This document shows, piece after piece, positions 8,042 to 17,105 of a stretch of 33,518 nt of DNA; the first letter of the stretch is position 1, and each line of letters opens with the position of its first letter. This DNA comes from Sedimentisphaerales bacterium. Lineage in GTDB: Bacteria; Planctomycetota; Phycisphaerae; Sedimentisphaerales; Anaerobacaceae. Position numbers and translations under genes: made by a program. Below the pieces are notes generated by a model. The model ran no database searches. It saw nothing but the letters and a program-made list of their open reading frames with translations, and was not told the origin of the DNA. The stretch is from contig JAFGDN010000052.1 in assembly GCA_016932095.1 (NCBI GenBank), forward strand, positions 1-33,518, read 5' to 3'.

Positions 8042-8569
8042 ATGAAGGTATTACTGAACTCCAGACAAATCGAACAAATCCTGAAAAAACTGTCGTCCCG
8101 TATTGTTGCCGGCACGCCGGAAGACGTCGAAATAGCCGTAATCGGAATCCGCAGCAGGGGTGAAATCCTGGCGCAACGCCTGGCGGCCATTTTAGCCAAA
8201 AAAATCAAAGGCGATGTTCCCTGCGGGACGCTCGATATTACCCTTTACCGAGACGACATAAACAGCCCCAAAAACGGCGTCCAGCCGAAGGTTCGCCCCA
8301 CGGAAATCGGCTTTAGTATAGACGATAAAATCATTATACTCGTTGACGACGTGCTTCATACCGGCCGGTCCGCGCGGGCGGCAATGGATGCCCTGATAGA
8401 CCTCGGCAGGCCAAACGCGATACGGCTGGCGGTCCTGGTTGACAGGTCCGGCAGAGAATTTCCCATACAGGCCGACTACGCGGGCTACAAAACAAATACA
8501 AAACCGGGTAAAATAGTCCAGGTATTGTTAAAAGAATCCGACGGCAAAGAACAGGTAGTCGTCGATTAA
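8042..8569 (+). CDS. pyrR: PyrR: pyr operon regulator / uracil phosphoribosyltransferase
   Basis: A 175-residue type I phosphoribosyltransferase. In characterised homologues PyrR binds pyr mRNA in response to UMP and also converts uracil plus PRPP to UMP. The PRPP-binding signature is 'IILVDDVLHTGRSARAA' with Asp102-Asp103. Other family marks are 'IGIRSRGEILAQRLA' (PyrR-specific loop), 'GTLDITLYRDD' and 'VLVDRSGREFPIQADYAG'. Length is normal for PyrR. It is the first gene of the operon with pyrB and pyrC. No long attenuator precedes it, so regulation may be translational, may act on downstream genes, or the protein may serve mainly for salvage. Confidence 0.93.
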   Translation: MKVLLNSRQIEQILKKLSSRIVAGTPEDVEIAVIGIRSRGEILAQRLAAILAKKIKGDVPCGTLDITLYRDDINSPKNGVQPKVRPTEIGFSIDDKIIILVDDVLHTGRSARAAMDALIDLGRPNAIRLAVLVDRSGREFPIQADYAGYKTNTKPGKIVQVLLKESDGKEQVVVD

Positions 8570-8601
8570 CCGGATACAAACGGATTGACGGTGCGACAGG
8601 T

Positions 8602-9573
8602 ATGGCGCATAAAACAAAAGAGTTCAAGTGGGAAAAAAAGCACCTGCTGGGCCTGCGAGAGCTTAGCCCCGATGAGATTAGTTACATTCTTGACACCGCC
8701 GCCGGCTTCGAGCAGATAAGCGCGCGGGCGGTCAAAAAGACGCCGCCGCTCCGAGGCAAGCTCGTGGTCAACCTCTTTTTCGAGGACAGCACCCGCACGC
8801 GAAACAGCTTCGCCCTCGCGGCCAGCCGATTAAGCGCAGACGTCGTCGAATTTACAAAAAACGACAGCTCCGTCAGCAAGGGCGAGACGCTTCTGGATAC
8901 CGCCCGCAACCTCGAGGCGATGGGTATCGATATTGTTGTAATCAGGCACGGCGCCGGCGGTGCACCCAAGCTGTTGAGCAAATATATCAACGCCTGCGTT
9001 GTCAACGCCGGCGACGGATACTGCGAACACCCGACGCAGGGTTTGCTCGACGTCTATACGATACGCAAGCTGCGGGGGTCGCTGAAGGGTCTCAAAATCG
9101 CCATAGTCGGCGATATCACACATTCAAGGGTCGCCCGCAGCGATATGTGGGCTATGACAAAGCTTGGGGCCAAGGTAACGTTTGTCGGGCCGCCGACGCT
9201 TCTTCCGCCAAACGTCGAGCAGCTTCCCGTTAAAGTAAGCTACTCGCTCGATGACGTCATCGAAAAAGTTGACGTGATAAACATGCTGCGAATCCAGTTC
9301 GAACGGATTGGCGGAAACCCCTTCCCGTCGGTTCGCGAGTATTCACATTATTTTGGTTTGACCGGCGAGCGTATGAAAAAGGCAAAGCCGGACATTCTCG
9401 TTATGCACCCCGGGCCAATCAACCGCGGGCTTGAAATCGAAAGCGAGGTTGCCGACGGGCGAAACAGCGTCATACTCCAGCAGGTATCCAACGGCATCGC
9501 CGTCCGTATGGCCGTATTATTCCTCGTCAACCAGGCCGCGGCGCAGCAGGTCAAACAAATTAAAGAAACCTGA
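8602..9573 (+). CDS. pyrB: Aspartate carbamoyltransferase, catalytic chain
   Basis: This enzyme joins carbamoyl phosphate and aspartate to N-carbamoyl-aspartate, the committed step of pyrimidine synthesis. The 323-residue protein has the carbamoyl-phosphate site 'FFEDSTRTRNSF' with S63-T-R-T-R67. 'VVIRHG' and 'CEHPTQGLLD' (His143-Pro-Thr-Gln) follow. The aspartate domain then shows 'IVGDITHSRVARSDMWAM', 'VINMLRIQFER' and 'HPGPINRGLEI'. Lengths and motifs are complete, and no regulatory pyrI gene is visible nearby. It starts 32 bases after pyrR with only a weak Shine-Dalgarno (ACAGG). Confidence 0.95.
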   Translation: MAHKTKEFKWEKKHLLGLRELSPDEISYILDTAAGFEQISARAVKKTPPLRGKLVVNLFFEDSTRTRNSFALAASRLSADVVEFTKNDSSVSKGETLLDTARNLEAMGIDIVVIRHGAGGAPKLLSKYINACVVNAGDGYCEHPTQGLLDVYTIRKLRGSLKGLKIAIVGDITHSRVARSDMWAMTKLGAKVTFVGPPTLLPPNVEQLPVKVSYSLDDVIEKVDVINMLRIQFERIGGNPFPSVREYSHYFGLTGERMKKAKPDILVMHPGPINRGLEIESEVADGRNSVILQQVSNGIAVRMAVLFLVNQAAAQQVKQIKET

Positions 9574-9605
9574 ACTTAAATATAAAAACCATTGAGGTCA
9601 AAAAA

Positions 9606-11420
9606 ATGAAAAAGTTTACAGGTATCATGGCGGCCGTGATGATGTTATGCGTCTGCCCGATAAGGGCGGCAAACATAATGGATTCGACAAGCTCACCACA
9701 GGTAGAAACCAGTGGCGTGCCAACGGAAGTAATCGTCTATCGCGGTCAGGCCCTGGTCATACGGACTATTGAAGCCGAACTGCCTGAGGGAAGCTCGGAA
9801 ATAATCGTGCGAGGGCTTCCTGATAAGCTAATCAACGATACGCTCAGCGCGCAGGCCCCGCAAGGCGTTACTATCTCAAGCGTCCGCTACCGGGAGAAAA
9901 AAACGGGCGAAGACAACCGACAGGAGGTCAAAGAGCTTGAAACGCGAATCGAGCAGTTCAGGAAAGACCAGTATGAAACCAGAAGGGAGCTGGAGATTTC
10001 AGGATGGATGTTTGACAGGTTCGGGCGATACTGGGACCTGCCGGCAGAAATCGGCCGTGCCGACCAGAACAGGCCTGCATTAGCGCCGGAAGACCTCGAA
10101 AAAATGGCGAGTTTTCTCGAAAAAAGAAGCTCAGAGTGGCACAAAAACAGGGTCAAAAATGAACTGAAGCAGCAGGAAATTGACAAGGAGCTTGGCAAAC
10201 TTGAGAAAAAATTAAACGAGCTTCGTTCGCAGGTCAGTAAATTTGAAAAAGAAGCGGTCATCAGTGTTACACAAAACCGTAAAGGCAGGGTCAATATAAA
10301 GCTTAGTTACATTGTCGGAGGAGCCAACTGGCTGCCGCAGTATAACATACGGGCGCATCAGGATAAAGCAACGGTATCGGTGGAATATAACGCTCTTGTG
10401 TTTCAAACCAGCGGCGAGGACTGGAACGACGTATCGGTGAAACTGTCAACGGCAGTGCCGGCGATGGTTGCCGCGTCGCCTGCCGTTGAACCGATGAAGG
10501 TAACACTCGGAAAAGCCGGTTCTGCTCCGCATACTGGAGCAAAAACCAGAGCGCTTGCGCCGGCAGCGGGGGTGCAAGTCCAGGAAGAGTATATGGACCT
10601 AAGCAGGCAGATGGACGAGTACCAGGCAAGGCGTCAACAGTCGGCAGCAAAAGGCAAATGGGGCCAGACGGAGCTTAATAAAGCGGCAATGGACAATCAG
10701 ATACTCGAATTACGGGCCGACAAAGATGCTGCACAGGTCATTCAGGCCAGGGCAAAACAGATAGCCCAGGTTGAGGGAATAAGCGTTACATACGATATTC
10801 CCGGCCGATTGTGGGTGCCCAGCAAAACCGAACAGCAGCTTGTCAATATCGCGTCGTTTGAGAGCAAGGCCGACTTCGTATTTGTCGGCTCGCCGATACT
10901 GACCAATTACGTTTACGTGGAAGGCCAAATTGCAAACGACAGTGATACAATTCTGCTGGCGGGGCCGGCCAGTATGTATCGAGACGTCGAGTTTGCCGGC
11001 AAAGGGCAGGTGGAAATGGTCACAAAGGGCGAAAAATTTACCGCTGGTTTTGGTGTTGACAGCCAGATTCGCATCAGCAGAGAGATGAAAGATAAAAAAG
11101 TCGATACACTGTTCGGCAACCGCATTGACAAGTTCGAGTATCGAATCGCCATAGAGAACTACAAGAATACACCCGTCCGGCTGCGACTGGTTGAACGAAT
11201 ACCCTATACCGAGGACAACAGAATTGAAATAAGGGAATTCGCGACAAATACACCCTTGTCAAAGGACCAGGATTACCTGAGAACCCTCAAGGACAAGGGA
11301 ATTTTAAGATGGGACATCGAGCTTGCGCCTAATGCGGTTTCGGATAAGGCGCGCGTCGTAACCTACGGCTACACAATGAAATACGACAATGAAATGCAGA
11401 TTCAGTCAACAGCAAGATAA
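9606..11420 (+). CDS. MuiA-like protein (DUF4140/DUF4139), secreted
   Basis: A 604-residue protein of the 'mucoidy inhibitor MuiA' family, whose biochemical role is unknown. An N-terminal signal peptide (about residues 1-21, 'MAAVMMLCVCPIRA') directs export. The DUF4140-type domain starts at 'GVPTEVIVYRGQALVIRT'. A Lys/Glu-rich coiled coil covers about residues 100-225. The DUF4139 beta domain begins at 'INIKLSYIVGGANWLPQYNI'-like sequence and ends near 'LRWDIELAPNAVSDKARVVTYGY'. A second charged segment (about 330-385) may be another coiled coil. It sits inside a pyrimidine operon, three bases before pyrC and 32 after pyrB, although nothing links it to pyrimidines. The Shine-Dalgarno is GAGGT. 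Confidence 0.85.
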   Translation: MKKFTGIMAAVMMLCVCPIRAANIMDSTSSPQVETSGVPTEVIVYRGQALVIRTIEAELPEGSSEIIVRGLPDKLINDTLSAQAPQGVTISSVRYREKKTGEDNRQEVKELETRIEQFRKDQYETRRELEISGWMFDRFGRYWDLPAEIGRADQNRPALAPEDLEKMASFLEKRSSEWHKNRVKNELKQQEIDKELGKLEKKLNELRSQVSKFEKEAVISVTQNRKGRVNIKLSYIVGGANWLPQYNIRAHQDKATVSVEYNALVFQTSGEDWNDVSVKLSTAVPAMVAASPAVEPMKVTLGKAGSAPHTGAKTRALAPAAGVQVQEEYMDLSRQMDEYQARRQQSAAKGKWGQTELNKAAMDNQILELRADKDAAQVIQARAKQIAQVEGISVTYDIPGRLWVPSKTEQQLVNIASFESKADFVFVGSPILTNYVYVEGQIANDSDTILLAGPASMYRDVEFAGKGQVEMVTKGEKFTAGFGVDSQIRISREMKDKKVDTLFGNRIDKFEYRIAIENYKNTPVRLRLVERIPYTEDNRIEIREFATNTPLSKDQDYLRTLKDKGILRWDIELAPNAVSDKARVVTYGYTMKYDNEMQIQSTAR

Positions 11421-11423
11421 TTT

Positions 11424-12716
11424 ATGAATCCAGAGCTTTTAATAAAAAACGGTCATGTAATCGACCCGGCGAACAGAATCAATAGAATATGCGACGTTCT
11501 TATCGCCGACGAGAAGTTCGTCGAGGTCGGCCGGGTCAAAAAGCCCGTTTCCAATACCCTTGACGCGACGGGCAAACTGGTTGTTCCGGGGCTTATCGAC
11601 ATACACGTTCACTTCCGCGAGCCGGGCGACGAGGAAGAAGAGACGATAGCCAGCGGCTCGGCTGCGGCGGTGGCGGCCGGCTTCACATCGGTTGTCTGTA
11701 TGCCCAATACGACCCCGCCAATCGAAAACGAAACCGACGTCGAATACGTCCACCGCAAGGCAAGAAAGGCGAGATTAACACACGTTTATACAATGGGGGC
11801 AATCACAAAGGGCAGGGCCGGAGTCGAGCTTGCCGAGATGGGTTTCATGTCGCAGGCGGGTGCGGTGGGCTTTACCGACGACGGCGACGGCGTCCAGGAC
11901 CCATCAGTAATGCTGCGGGCGCTCAAATACGCGCAAATGTTCAATACCGTCATCGCCCAGCACTGCCAGGACGATAAAATCGCGGGCCCGGGCGTAATGA
12001 ACTCGGGCTATTACTCGACGATACTGGGCCTGCCGGGGCTTGACCCGCTGGCCGAAGAGGCGATGCTTTGGCGGGATATCCAGCTTCTTAAAAAAATCAA
12101 GCCGGGCACCGCGCGATACCACGTCCAGCACATCTCAACCGCCGGCTCGGTCGAGCTTATAAGGGCCGCCAAAAAGCAGGGGCTTCCAATTACCTGTGAG
12201 GCAACGCCGCATCATTTGTTATTGACCGAAAAGTGCTGCGCCGAATACGACACAAACTACAAAGTCAACCCGCCGCTGCGAACCGAAAAAGACATAGAAT
12301 CCCTCAAAGAAGCCATTGCTGACGGGATAATTGATGCCCTCGTAACCGACCATGCGCCGCATTTGCAGAGCGAAAAAGAGCTTGAGTTCCTTGCGGCCCC
12401 GTTTGGCATAGCCAGTTTGGAATGCTCGCTTGGTCTATACGTCAAAGCCCTGATTGAGCCGGGTATCCTCGACTGGCCGGGGCTTATCCGGTTATTAACA
12501 GAAAAACCGGCCAAAATCATCGGCGTCAACAAGGGTTCTATGACGAAAGGCAAACAGGCCGACGTGACCATAATCGACCCCGAGGCAGAATATAAAATCG
12601 ACGTCCGTAAATTCCGCTCCAAATCCAGAAACTGCCCCTACAACGGCTGGCTGGTCAAAGGCAGGGTTGAAAAGACCATCGTCGGCGGCGAAATACGGTT
12701 TTCGGCAGAAGATTGA
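11424..12716 (+). CDS. pyrC: Dihydroorotase, type I
   Basis: This zinc enzyme cyclises N-carbamoyl-aspartate to dihydroorotate, the step after PyrB. The 430-residue length and motifs are those of class I dihydroorotases. The metal site is 'DIHVHFREPG' (His61, His63, Arg65), followed by 'AAGFTSVVCMPNTTPPIEN' for substrate binding, 'QHCQDD', 'HVQHIST' and 'EATPHHLLLT'. The catalytic Asp is in 'VTDHAPH' (Asp309). The first two codons after the MuiA-like stop (three-base gap) show translational coupling, and the next gene follows with another three-base gap. Confidence 0.95.
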   Translation: MNPELLIKNGHVIDPANRINRICDVLIADEKFVEVGRVKKPVSNTLDATGKLVVPGLIDIHVHFREPGDEEEETIASGSAAAVAAGFTSVVCMPNTTPPIENETDVEYVHRKARKARLTHVYTMGAITKGRAGVELAEMGFMSQAGAVGFTDDGDGVQDPSVMLRALKYAQMFNTVIAQHCQDDKIAGPGVMNSGYYSTILGLPGLDPLAEEAMLWRDIQLLKKIKPGTARYHVQHISTAGSVELIRAAKKQGLPITCEATPHHLLLTEKCCAEYDTNYKVNPPLRTEKDIESLKEAIADGIIDALVTDHAPHLQSEKELEFLAAPFGIASLECSLGLYVKALIEPGILDWPGLIRLLTEKPAKIIGVNKGSMTKGKQADVTIIDPEAEYKIDVRKFRSKSRNCPYNGWLVKGRVEKTIVGGEIRFSAED

Positions 12717-12719
12717 ACA

Positions 12720-13199
12720 ATGCCGACCATTATAGACGGGCATAATCTGTTGTGGGCCGTTCAAAACCTTGAAGACACGCCAGCCGTAACCGATGCTGCT
12801 CTTTGTCGAATCCTCGACGGCTACTTCGGCCTGAAAAGGGAGGCCGCTGAAATCATATTTGACGGGCCGGGACCGCTGAATAAATCCGAATTTGTAAATC
12901 TAAAGAATATTGAAGTTACTTTTTCGGGCCGGGCCACCGACTGCGACAACATTATCGAAGACAGAATCCTTGCCAGCACAGCGCCGAAACGACTGACCAT
13001 CGTCAGCACGGACCGCCGGCTGCGCAACGCCGCCGAGGCGAAAAAGGCAATATCTATAAAATGCGAGGACTTCTGGGACGAAGTGAAAAAACGACTGAGT
13101 AAACACAAGCCGGGCAACGAGCCGCCGGGCAAACGAAAAGGTCTGACCGAAAGCGAAACCGAACTGTGGCTCAAAGTATTCGGCATCGAGCAACAATAA
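12720..13199 (+). CDS. YacP-like NYN-domain ribonuclease (Rae1-type)
   Basis: A 159-residue PIN/NYN-fold protein. The acidic active-site residues are in 'TIIDGHNLLW' (Asp6), the middle 'RATDCDNIIEDRI', and 'LTIVSTDRRLRNAA'. The first and last are the family's signature strands. YacP/Rae1 is a ribosome-associated mRNA endonuclease in Bacillus; the same role here is inferred. A Lys/Pro-rich stretch (KHKPGNEPPGKRKG) links the core to a C-terminal helix. It lies between pyrC and the histidine kinase with a three-base gap upstream and no gap downstream (the kinase ATG begins on the next base). Confidence 0.82.
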   Translation: MPTIIDGHNLLWAVQNLEDTPAVTDAALCRILDGYFGLKREAAEIIFDGPGPLNKSEFVNLKNIEVTFSGRATDCDNIIEDRILASTAPKRLTIVSTDRRLRNAAEAKKAISIKCEDFWDEVKKRLSKHKPGNEPPGKRKGLTESETELWLKVFGIEQQ

Positions 13200-15572
13200 A
13201 TGAACTATTCAGAAAAAACAAAAGAGCAGCTTATAGAGGAGCTTAATCTCCTGCGGACGCTCATCGACACCCTGCCCGACCGCATATTCGTCAAGGATAC
13301 AAAGGGGCGATTTATTATCTGCAACAAGGCGGTGGTCGATGCCGCGGAAATATCCCCCCTCGAAGGGATAACAGGCAAGAGCGATTTTGACATTTATCCG
13401 CCGGAAAAAGCCGGGCAATATTACCGGCGAGAACAGGAAATAATCACAACCGGCCAGCCAATGGTCAACGAGGAGGTCTGCGGCATTCATCCCGCAACAG
13501 GAGAACCCTGGTGGAGTTTAAGCACAAAAATACCCTGGCGAAACGAGTCCGGCGAAATCATAGGCATCATCGGCGCAAACCGCGAAATTACAGGATGGAA
13601 GAAGATTGAGGAGGCGCTGAAGGAATCCGAACGCAGATACAAGGCGATATTTGAGGCGGCCAGAGAAGGAATTCTCGTCGCTGAGATTGAAACGAGACGG
13701 TTTAAGTACGCCAACCCGGCTATCTGCAAAATGTTAGGATATACCGCTGAAGAACTGCAAGAAATGGATGTGCAGGACATACATCCGAGAGAATCCCTTC
13801 CACAGATTTCCTCGGAATTCGAGGCCCAGGCAAGGGGCGAAAAAACATTAGTTCATAACATACCCTGTCTGCGAAAAAATGGAACCATATTTTATGCAGA
13901 CATCAATACAACAAACGTCGTGATAGACCAGACGCCTTGCAATGTGGGATTATTTACCGACATAACCCATCGAAAGCAGGCCGAAGACGCACTGCGGGAA
14001 AGTGAGCAGAGGTATCGTTTGCTGGTAGAACAACTGCCGGCCATTACTTACACCGCGGCGCTGGACGAAACGAGCACGACGCTCTACGTAAGCCCACAGG
14101 TCAGGCAGATTCTCGGCGTTACATCTGAGGATTACAGGTCCGACCCCGACCTGTGGATGAAACTCGTGCACCCGGAAGACCGAAAACGCGTTATGGACGA
14201 GATCGCGAAGTCGCATCGCACGGGCAGGCCTTTCAGCTCCGAATATAGAATGACCGCAAAAGACGGGCACATCGTCTGGATACGCGACGACGCTCGCATC
14301 GTGAAGGACTCGAGCGGCAAACCCTCATATCTGCAGGGCGTGATGTACGACATCACGGAAAGCAAAAAAGCGGCAGAGGAGCTGCAAAAAGCCCGCGCCG
14401 ACCTGGAGGCCCGCGTACAGCAGAGAACCGCCGCCCTCGCCAGGGCGATCAAAGAACTGCAGAAAGAAATCGCCGAGCGCAAGCGCGCCGAAGTATCGCT
14501 TCGTCAGGCCGAGGAGCGATTCAGAACCATATTCGAGAACGCCGTTGTCGGGATTTATCGCACCACCCCGGACGGGCAAATACTGATGGCGAACCCGGCG
14601 CTGATAAAATTAATGGGTTATAAATCCTTAGAGGAGCTGGCACAGCTTAATCTCGAAAAGGAGGGCTTTGACCCGTCGTCGCCGCGCTCCATATTCAAGC
14701 AGCGCATAGAAAAGGAAGGCAGTGTCAACGGGCTTGAATCCATCTGGATAAAACGCGACGGAACGCGGCTTTTCGTATCCGAAAACGCCTTTGCCGTAAG
14801 AGACGCCGAAGGCAAAATCCTTTATTACGAGGGCACGGCCCAGGATATCACCCAGCGTAAAGAGGCCGAAGAAAAACTCATCATTTATCAGCAGCATCTG
14901 CGTTCGCTGGCTGCGGAGCTTTCACTGGCCGAGGAGCGGCTCAAGCGAAAAATCGCCGCCGACCTGCACGATAACATCAGCCAGAATCTGGCCATATCCA
15001 AAATGAAGCTCGATTCGCTTGCCCAGAACGCCCGCCCGGAGCAGGTAGCCCCGCTCAAAGAGGTAACCGACCTTATTGCCCAGACAATCGAGGTTAGCCG
15101 GACGCTCACTTTTGAAATGAGCCCGCCGGTACTTTATGAGCTCGGTTTTGAGGCGGCCATCGGCTGGTTAGTCAATCAGACCAGGCAGCGATTCGGCATC
15201 AAAACAGGCGTTCTCGACGACGGCAAACCGAAACTTCTCAACGACGACGTCAAGGTCCTGCTGTTTACGGCGGTTCGCGAATTGCTGACCAATGTCGTCA
15301 AGCACGCAAAGGCCCGCTCGGTAAAGGTATCGATTCAGGCCATCCGGAACAAAATTTGCATAATAGTCGAGGACAACGGCGTTGGATTCGACGCGGCAGG
15401 CACAAACAGGGGTTTCGGCCTTTTTAATATATGCGAGCGGCTCGATTATATAGGCGGCAGAGTTGAGATTGACACAGGGGCTGGCCGGGGCACCCGCGTA
15501 ACACTGCTGGCGCCGCTGTTGAAATCCAAAAAGAAAAACTCTAAAATCAGGAAAAACAGGCGACAGGAGTAA
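13200..15572 (+). CDS. Soluble multi-PAS sensor histidine kinase (HisKA_3/NarL-partner type)
   Basis: A 790-residue kinase without membrane segments. Four PAS domains are visible: about 13-135 ('TLPDRIFVKDTKGRFIICN'), 148-265, 270-395 (PAS_3 type, 'RMTAKDGHIVWIRDDARIV') and 433-560. A coiled coil (about 392-432) lies before the fourth. The dimerisation/phosphoacceptor domain is HisKA_3 type, 'IAADLHDNISQNL' with His590. The ATPase domain has an N box 'ELLTNVVKHA' (about 694), G1 'DNGVGFD' (about 726) and G2 'GFGLFNICERL' (about 739). Because the PAS domains are cytosolic, the signal is probably internal (redox, small molecule, light); no cofactor residues can be assigned. The partner regulator starts five bases downstream. 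Confidence 0.92.
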   Translation: MNYSEKTKEQLIEELNLLRTLIDTLPDRIFVKDTKGRFIICNKAVVDAAEISPLEGITGKSDFDIYPPEKAGQYYRREQEIITTGQPMVNEEVCGIHPATGEPWWSLSTKIPWRNESGEIIGIIGANREITGWKKIEEALKESERRYKAIFEAAREGILVAEIETRRFKYANPAICKMLGYTAEELQEMDVQDIHPRESLPQISSEFEAQARGEKTLVHNIPCLRKNGTIFYADINTTNVVIDQTPCNVGLFTDITHRKQAEDALRESEQRYRLLVEQLPAITYTAALDETSTTLYVSPQVRQILGVTSEDYRSDPDLWMKLVHPEDRKRVMDEIAKSHRTGRPFSSEYRMTAKDGHIVWIRDDARIVKDSSGKPSYLQGVMYDITESKKAAEELQKARADLEARVQQRTAALARAIKELQKEIAERKRAEVSLRQAEERFRTIFENAVVGIYRTTPDGQILMANPALIKLMGYKSLEELAQLNLEKEGFDPSSPRSIFKQRIEKEGSVNGLESIWIKRDGTRLFVSENAFAVRDAEGKILYYEGTAQDITQRKEAEEKLIIYQQHLRSLAAELSLAEERLKRKIAADLHDNISQNLAISKMKLDSLAQNARPEQVAPLKEVTDLIAQTIEVSRTLTFEMSPPVLYELGFEAAIGWLVNQTRQRFGIKTGVLDDGKPKLLNDDVKVLLFTAVRELLTNVVKHAKARSVKVSIQAIRNKICIIVEDNGVGFDAAGTNRGFGLFNICERLDYIGGRVEIDTGAGRGTRVTLLAPLLKSKKKNSKIRKNRRQE

Positions 15573-15577
15573 ACAAA

Positions 15578-16231
15578 ATGAGCATAAGAGTTCTTTTGGC
15601 TGACGACCACAAAATCACGCGCCAGGGCCTTCGCTCGCTGCTTGAAAAGCAGACGGACATAGAGGTCGTGGCAGAGGCGGAAAACGGCCGGGCCGCCGTG
15701 CGCCTCGCGGCGGAAGTGGCGCCCGACGTCATTATTATGGATTTGACTATGCCCGACCTGAACGGCGTCGAGGCCACTCGCCAAATCCTCTCACAATCGC
15801 CCGACATCAAAATAATCGCGCTCTCTATGCACTCCGACGCGCTTTTTGTCACTGAAATGCTCAAAAGCGGGGCGGCCGGCTATCTGCTAAAAGATTGTGC
15901 GTTCGAGGAGCTTACACGGGCAATAAAAACCGTTATCGAGAAAAAAACCTATCTCAGCCCTTCCATTTCAGGCGTGGTTGTCGAGGATTATATCCACCGG
16001 CTTTCCAAAACCGATTTCGTCGATTTCGACGTCATCAGCGACAGGGAACGCGAGGTCCTTCAGCTTATGGCGGAGGGTAACTCAACCAAGCAAATCGCCC
16101 AGAAGCTGCACATCAGCGTCAAAACCGTCGAAACCCACCGCAGGCAGATTATGAACAAGCTCGACATCCACACGGTGGCCGAGCTGACAAAATATGCGAT
16201 ACGAAAAGGCCTTACGTCGCTCGATACGTAA
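15578..16231 (+). CDS. NarL/FixJ-family response regulator
   Basis: A 217-residue two-domain regulator. The receiver domain has the acidic pair Asp9-Asp10, phosphoacceptor Asp55 in 'VIIMDLTMPD', the switch Ser in 'IIALSMHSD' and Lys105 in 'GYLLKDCA'. The C-terminal LuxR-type helix-turn-helix is 'SDREREVLQLMAEGNSTKQIAQ' followed by the recognition helix 'SVKTVETHRRQIMNKL'. It is surely the partner of the kinase that ends five bases upstream. Target genes cannot be told. It ends the operon that begins with pyrR. Confidence 0.95.
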   Translation: MSIRVLLADDHKITRQGLRSLLEKQTDIEVVAEAENGRAAVRLAAEVAPDVIIMDLTMPDLNGVEATRQILSQSPDIKIIALSMHSDALFVTEMLKSGAAGYLLKDCAFEELTRAIKTVIEKKTYLSPSISGVVVEDYIHRLSKTDFVDFDVISDREREVLQLMAEGNSTKQIAQKLHISVKTVETHRRQIMNKLDIHTVAELTKYAIRKGLTSLDT

Positions 16232-16263
16232 AACCGGCGGCATTGCGGAAAACACAAAAAAAG

Positions 16264-16291
16264 ACAATTGGCATCGCTCAATGCCAATTGT
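16264..16291 (+). terminator. Perfect 11-bp stem-loop at the end of the pyr/two-component operon
   Basis: ACAATTGGCAT (16264-16274) is exactly inverted at 16281-16291 around the loop CGCTCA, 32 bases after the regulator's stop codon. There is no T run behind it, so it may stabilise the 3' end or work with Rho. Confidence 0.5.
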
Positions 16292-16403
16292 TATCCCGCC
16301 TCTCGAACCGCGGGCGAATGGTTCGCTCCACTCCTTCTGAGCTGTATTGTCGCAGGGAAAGTAACCGGTTCTTTGAAAAAGATTACCGTCCCCGAATATT
16401 TCC

Positions 16404-16754
16404 TCAGCCGGATTCCTTGCCTGTTCTCTTCCACCATTCGGCTTTTGCCGGCTCCTGCACTCTCTGTTCCCACTGCTCGTTGTTTTTACCGAACTGAACC
16501 TTATCTGCGCCTATGTCGAGAATTTTCACGTCGTGAATGGAATCGCCCTCGTGCAGAACCTGGTCTTCGATAAGAACGGTCGGCTCGTCTTCGCAGTACA
16601 GGATTGCCGTCACAACGCCGAAACGCGGGGCCGGACGCTCAATCATAACTTCCTTTTTTCCGTCTTTGGCCGCCTTTGTAGCGACCTTCCAGCCGAGCAT
16701 CGCGCATACGGCTATGGCCGCAATTATCAACCACTTCAGTGCTCCCTTGTCCAT
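16404..16754 (-). CDS. Small membrane-anchored protein, PilP-like C-terminal fold
   Basis: A 116-residue protein that I do not recognise with confidence. One N-terminal membrane helix ('ALKWLIIAAIAVCAMLGWKV', about residues 5-24) is followed by a basic linker. A small beta-rich domain then reads 'GVVTAILYCEDEPTVLIEDQVLHEGDSIHDVKILDIGADKVQF'. This pattern (processing strand, 'ptvlI...v..GD.I.d.kV..I....V.f') recalls the periplasmic domain of PilP/GspC-type secretion proteins; that is a resemblance, not an assignment. Its upstream region is occupied by the inverted-repeat element at 16764-16868, only nine bases before the ATG. Expression may therefore be driven from inside that element. Confidence 0.65.
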   Translation of the reverse strand: MDKGALKWLIIAAIAVCAMLGWKVATKAAKDGKKEVMIERPAPRFGVVTAILYCEDEPTVLIEDQVLHEGDSIHDVKILDIGADKVQFGKNNEQWEQRVQEPAKAEWWKRTGKESG

Positions 16755-16763
16755 ATTTTTTGT

Positions 16764-16868
16764 CCCAGCACCTATTTTGAGTTGTCAACACTGACTTTCT
16801 TATATTGCATCGGAACCGACACCAAATACCATTTGTAGTCAATACAACAGCTCAAAATAGGTGCTGGG
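16764..16868. mobile_element. MITE-like 105-bp element with perfect 18-bp terminal inverted repeats
   Basis: CCCAGCACCTATTTTGAG (16764-16781) is perfectly inverted at 16851-16868. The 69 bases between are AT-rich and non-coding. Size and structure fit a miniature transposable element moved by a transposase elsewhere. I see no clear target duplication. A 105-base RNA hairpin is the alternative. Confidence 0.55.
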
Positions 16869-17105
16869 CGCTGCTCCAAAAGGTTATTTTTTAAAGTTTT
16901 AACCGGAGACGCCTGTAAAAAATATCGGTCTTATCACAAGTCACCTTTATCATGACGTTTCAAGGCCCGATAACTCGACAGTCGTCCGAAAATCCTCCGA
17001 TTCACGCTGTTTTAGTTTACTATGTCTTCTCGTAGTAAATTATACGATGAGATTTCGCCGCCCCCTAATAAATTATTGATAATTTATGATGTGGCCGGCG
17101 AAGCT
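16869..17105. other. Intergenic region with one AT-rich palindrome
   Basis: No coding sequence is supported. The one clear structure is ATAAATTAT (17068-17076) perfectly inverted at 17079-17087 with a two-base centre, just beyond the stop of the minus-strand gene at 17106. It may be a 3'-end stem or an operator. Confidence 0.4.

Noticed and set aside
16533-16838. Plus-strand frames opposite the membrane-anchored protein
   Set aside because: They have no ribosome site, run through the inverted-repeat element and show no protein-like pattern.
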